A stretch of 64,000 nt of DNA, taken from positions 1,116,001 through 1,180,000 of the forward strand of contig OY969789.1 of NCBI GenBank assembly GCA_963703085.1, given 5' to 3'. This document shows, piece by piece, positions 60,256-64,000 of this stretch (the first letter of the stretch is position 1; every line of letters begins with the position of its first letter). A program made the position numbers and the translations under genes. The DNA is from DATAEG01 sp963703085. GTDB lineage: Bacteria > Actinomycetota > Actinomycetes > Mycobacteriales > Jatrophihabitantaceae. A model generated the notes under the pieces. It ran no database searches, was not told where the DNA came from, and saw nothing but the letters and a program-made list of their open reading frames with translations.

Positions 60256-62989
60256 ATGACACCTCCCCCCGTCAGCCGGCGCAGATTTCTCGCCGGCGCC
60301 ACCACTGTCGCGGCCACCGCTGCGTTCGCGAAGTCGGTCGGGTTCGACCGTGCCGAACCCGCGGCGGCAGCGACACCCAAGCCGGCAAGTCCCCCGCCGG
60401 CCGGCTTCCAGTTGCGCTGGCTGGACGGAACGCCGACCACAACCACCGGCGCCGCGTGGGGTGTGCCGTGGCCGAGCGGACAGGTGCACCGGTCGACGAG
60501 TTTCGCACTGACCACCCGCTCCGGCGCCGCCGTCCCGGTGCAGTCCTGGCCGCTGGCGTACTGGCCGGATGGCAGCGTCAAGTGGACCGGACACTGTGTG
60601 GCCTCCGATGCGGGGCTCGAGGACGTCCTCAAGCTGGCTCCTGGCAAGCCGGCCAAGCCGGCGGCAGCCGTCACCGCGAAGACCCGGGGCCACACCGTGG
60701 TGTTGTCGAACGGTGTTCTCGACGTGGTACTCGGATCGACCGGCACGGCCGCGGTCGCATCGATCAGCCGAGCCGGACGGGTCACCGCCAAGGCGGGCCG
60801 GCTCGTCCTACAGCTGCAGAACAACCCGGCGGACTCCGACGCGGAAATCAAGACAACGCAGTGGCTGGGGGTCGTCGAGACCTGCGAGATCGAGCAGTCC
60901 GGTCCGGTGCGTGCTGTCGTCAAGTTGACCGGACGTTACCGGCAGGTGGGCAAGACCGGTTCGCACGGCGGTAAGACGCTGTTGCCGTGGACGGTACGGG
61001 TGTACCTCGGTGCCGGAGCAGAGTCGTTGCGCATCGTGCACAGCTTCATCTGGGACGGCAACCTCAACACCGACTTCGTGCGCGGGCTCGGGCTGCAGTT
61101 CACCGTGCCGATGACCGATGAGGCACACAACCGCCATGTGCGGTTCGCCGGTCCGGATCGCGGGATCTGGGGCGAGCCGGTTCGGGTGTTGACCGGATTG
61201 CGACGCGACCCGGGCGCAGCCGTGCGCAGCTGCGCAGGTGGCCGGCACTGCGACGCCTCCGGTGTCCCAGTGGGCAGCCACGGTCGCCGCCGGGTACCAG
61301 GATCTGCCCGTCTGGGGTGACTTCACCCTGAGCCAGAACGACGCGCGGTCCTTCTCGGTCCGCAAGCGAACCGCCGCGACGCACAGCTGGCTGTCCGAAG
61401 CCGGGCACGGTAGCCAGGCACCCGGCCTGGGGTACGTCGGCGGGATCAGTGGCGGATTCGGCTTCGGAATCAGAGACTTCTGGCAGCAGTACCCGCGAGC
61501 CCTGGACATCCGCAACGCCGGCTCCGACAACGCCACAGCCACGCTGTGGTCGTGGTCGCCGCACGGTGAGGCGATGGACATGCGGTCGTACGACACCGCG
61601 GGACATGGCTTGGATCTGGCTTACGAAGACAACCGGCAGGGGTTCGGCGTCCCTACCGGCATTGCCCGTTCCACCCAGTTCGAGCTGTGGGCGTTCCCGG
61701 CTACGCCCAGCCGCAGCCGGCTTGCCGATCTCGCCGAGGCCCTGTCCCGACCGCCGCAGATCGTCGCGACACCGCAGACCTACCACGACGCGGGTGTGTT
61801 CGGCCGGTGGAGCCTTCCCGACCGGTCCACCGCCGCGCGGGCGAAGTTGGAGGACTCGATCACCTCCAGCATCGCTTTCTACGCCGATCAGATCGCGCAA
61901 CGTCAGTGGTACGGCTTCTGGAACTACGGCGACGTCATGCATACCTACGACGCCGATCGCCACGTCTGGCGGTACGACGTCGGCGGTTTCGGCTGGGACA
62001 ACGCCGAACTCGGCATGGACGGGATGCTGTGGTACGCCTTCCTGCGCAGTGGTGACGCGAAGACCTTCCGGCTGGCCGCGGCGCTCACCAGGCACGTGGC
62101 CGAGACCGACAGCTACCACGCCGGTCCTTACGCCGGCCTGGGCTCGCGGCACAACGTCGTGCAATGGGGAGACGGGGCGAAGGAGGCCCGCGTCGGCGAG
62201 GCGTACACCAAACGGTTCAGCTACTACGTGACCGCAGACGAGCTGATCGGAGACTGGCTCAAGTCGGCGCTGCAGGCGGACAAAACGCTGCTCACCGTCG
62301 ACCCGTTGCGCGACATCCTGCCGCCACAGACCAAGGCGCCGACCCGGATCCGGATCGGGCCGGACTGGTATGCCCTCGTCGGTAACTGGCTCACCGAGTG
62401 GGAACGCACCGGCAACTCCAAGTGGCTCGACCGGATCGTCACCGGCATGACCGACATCGCCACGTTCCCGGCCGGGCTGTTCACCGGCGAAGGCGGCGGG
62501 GCGGTCGGATTCGATCCCAAGACCGGGCACGTCATCAACCTGGACAAGGGCGACTTCACCGGCGGCTACAACCTGGCGATGCCCTTCCTCGGCGACCAGA
62601 TCATGTTCGAGACGATCGGATTGGTCGACGTCCCGGCGTTCCGGCAGACCTTGCTCGACTTCGCCAGGTACGTGCAGGCTCCGGCCGCCGAGCAGATCGC
62701 GCGATACGGTCGATCCTTCAACCCGCAGGTGTTCGGGGTGATCTATTCCAGGGTCACCGCATGGGCCGGCGAGCAGCTCAACGATCCGACCATCCGGCAA
62801 CGTGGCTGGGACAAGTTCACTGCTGACCCGACCAGCAAGCCGTGGGCGGCGCCAGTGCCGGTCAATGGGACCGACGTGCTCTCACCGGTGACCGAGATAC
62901 CGCTGGGCGATTTCGCCACCAACGACGCGGCGCAGCGCAACCTGGCGATCATCGAGCTGCTCGCGATCGCGCCGCAAGAGGCACCGTGA
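60256..62989 (+). pseudogene. PL26/YetA-like exo-rhamnogalacturonan lyase, split by a frame change
   Basis: Twin-arginine signal VSRRRFLAGATTVAATAAFA, then the RIFT-barrel start FQLRWLDGTPTTTTGAAWGVPWPSG typical of the PcRGLX/YetA family. This family includes PL26 exo-lyases that release unsaturated galacturonyl-rhamnose from RG-I. The first frame ends in a nonsense tail at 61320; the family sequence resumes in the next frame from about 61238 (LPVWGDFTLSQNDARSFSVRKRT) and runs to 62989 through the (alpha/alpha) barrel with QRQWYGFWNYGDVMH. The switch lies in about 61216-61240 and needs one base removed. If real, only an N-terminal piece is exported. Joined length about 910 residues. Confidence 0.8.
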
Positions 62990-64000
62990 GCTTCCTCCGG
63001 GCTGCCGCGCGCTGCGCTGTGATCACCACGATCGCGCTCGGCATTCCGGTCGCGCACGCGGCAGCCCGGAGCCAGCACGGCACATCGGGACTGGACCACT
63101 GCTCCACGACTGACAGCGCGGTGGTGTGCAGCTTCGACGTCCCTCCCGGCACCTACACCGTGCGCGCACAGCTCGGCGCGCCGGACCGCTCCGCGCAGAC
63201 CGGGCTGCAGGTGGAGGCGCGCCGCACCGTGCTCACGCCCGTCGACACCAGACCCGGCGAGCGTCGGATCGAAAGTGTCACCGTCAACGTGCGCACGCCG
63301 GAGAGCATGCCGACCGGCGAGGAAGGCGAGGGCACGCCAGGCCTACAGATATACGTCACGGGCAGCGCGCCCGCTCTGGCCGGCATCCAGGTGGCGCCGG
63401 CTCAGCATGCCCCGCAGTTGGTCATCGTCAGCGACTCGACAGCCAGCGACTGGCTGGTGGGACCGAAGCGCGGCTGGGCACAGGAGCTGCCGAGCTTCGT
63501 GCGGGCCGGGCTGTCGGTCGCAAACTACGCAGACTCCGGCGAGAGCACGGTTACCTGGTTGGCCGACCCCTCCTTGTGGGCGACGGTCAAGGGACGGGTG
63601 CACCACGGCGATGAGGTGCTCATTCAGCTGGCGCACAACGACAAGACCACGACCCAGGCCGACTATGACGCCAACCTGCGCGCATTGATCGGCCAGACGC
63701 GGCAGGTCGGCGGTCGGCCGGTGCTCGTGACGCCGCCGGTCAGGCACCTTTTCGCCGCCGACGGCACGATCACGCCAACCGGCCGGGTCGTGAACAACCT
63801 GGGCGTCGACCTGCCCCAGCAGGATCGCGACATCGCAGCCAGCGAAGGGATCCCGCTGATCGACCTCACCGCGCGCAGTCAGGCACTACTCGAGCGGCTC
63901 GGACCGGAGGCGTCGGCGGAGCTCTACCTGACCGTGGCACATGACGGGGTCAACGACGCCACCCACTTCTCCGAACACGGCGCGGCAGTGATGGCCTCCC
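62986..64000 (+). CDS. CE12-type rhamnogalacturonan acetylesterase (3' end cut by window edge)
   Basis: An SGNH esterase that removes acetyl groups from galacturonate in RG-I. 338 codons are visible and the stop lies beyond the window. An N-terminal signal sequence (VITTIALGIPVAHAA) is followed by an extra beta-rich domain of about 110 residues. The SGNH core then shows block I VSDSTASDW with the serine nucleophile, block II GESTVTW, block III LAHND (Asn) and block V DATHFSEHG (Asp and His). The GTG start overlaps the upstream stop. YesT in Bacillus is the matching enzyme. Confidence 0.87.
   Translation, partial: MSFLRAAARCAVITTIALGIPVAHAAARSQHGTSGLDHCSTTDSAVVCSFDVPPGTYTVRAQLGAPDRSAQTGLQVEARRTVLTPVDTRPGERRIESVTVNVRTPESMPTGEEGEGTPGLQIYVTGSAPALAGIQVAPAQHAPQLVIVSDSTASDWLVGPKRGWAQELPSFVRAGLSVANYADSGESTVTWLADPSLWATVKGRVHHGDEVLIQLAHNDKTTTQADYDANLRALIGQTRQVGGRPVLVTPPVRHLFAADGTITPTGRVVNNLGVDLPQQDRDIAASEGIPLIDLTARSQALLERLGPEASAELYLTVAHDGVNDATHFSEHGAAVMAS

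Noticed and set aside
1..64000. tRNA, rRNA, integrase, transposase or prophage genes
   Set aside because: I looked for typical tRNA arms, recombinase motifs and phage structural genes and saw none; this was by eye, so a short RNA gene could be missed.

Overview
The window is high-GC DNA with GTG starts, many 1-4 bp stop/start overlaps and mycothiol-type and mycobacterial-type gene families, so it comes from an actinobacterium. The left 17 kb carries the gene set known from the Mycobacterium tuberculosis rmlD-Rv3267-Rv3268 ... fadE25-purE-purK-Rv3277 neighbourhood (rmlD, rmlB, an LCP protein, a TIGR03089-like protein, an acyl-CoA dehydrogenase, purE, purK and a GtrA protein). This suggests a relative of Mycobacteriales or Frankiales-type soil actinomycetes. 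That placement rests on recalled gene order, not on a search.

Layout. 1-17.7 kb: cell-envelope sugar genes (rmlD partial, rmlB, LCP ligase, UDP-glucose dehydrogenase, GtrA), purine genes (purK-purE), acyl-CoA metabolism (scoAB-like transferase, CaiB/MCR-type racemase, acyl-CoA dehydrogenase), and a NarL-type two-component system coupled to a small secreted repeat protein. 17.7-27 kb: an accessory stretch of regulators (SoxR with its own SoxR-box-like palindrome, two CGNR zinc-finger proteins, HxlR), two MFS transporters, small detoxification-type enzymes, a serpin-like gene with a frame break, and a non-coding patch of 143-bp tandem repeats with hairpins. 27-30 kb: an SOS mutasome pair, imuA'-imuB, behind a perfect actinobacterial LexA box; dnaE2 is not present, and the spacer is full of repeats, including one of two copies of an 82-bp inverted-repeat element (the other is at 12.46 kb). 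30-40 kb: a DUF6345-like protein with a possible His/Cys protease dyad, hydrolase, VOC proteins, a zinc-ribbon membrane protein with a frame break, GNAT, methyltransferase, AraC, MFS, and a PatB/MalY-type PLP enzyme with a YheO/DauR-type regulator.

40.4-64 kb is the most striking part: a locus for pectin rhamnogalacturonan I (RG-I) and L-rhamnose. It contains a Tat-exported beta-helix protein, rhamnulokinase, a bifunctional rhamnulose-1-phosphate aldolase/lactaldehyde dehydrogenase, rhamnose isomerase and rhamnose mutarotase in one leftward operon. Divergently come a LacI regulator, then a trio (Gfo/Idh/MocA oxidoreductase, DUF993 aldolase-like, TIM-barrel sugar isomerase), two ABC permeases, a YesL-type DUF624 protein, two more oxidoreductases, a DUF6807 protein, a PL4-like rhamnogalacturonan lyase, a PL26/YetA-like exo-lyase (with a frame break) and a CE12-type rhamnogalacturonan acetylesterase that runs off the right edge. 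Six palindromes close to TTGAANCGNTTCAA sit before rhaM, lacI, the permeases and both lyases, so one LacI regulon probably unites the locus. The content parallels Bacillus subtilis yesLPQ/yesT/yetA, but with LacI control and an unusual candidate intracellular route. No substrate-binding protein, ABC ATPase or GH105 is in the window.

Three otherwise well-formed genes (serpin-like, zinc-ribbon, PL26-like) are each split by one frame change; either base errors or real lesions could explain this. No tRNA, rRNA, CRISPR or transposase was seen.
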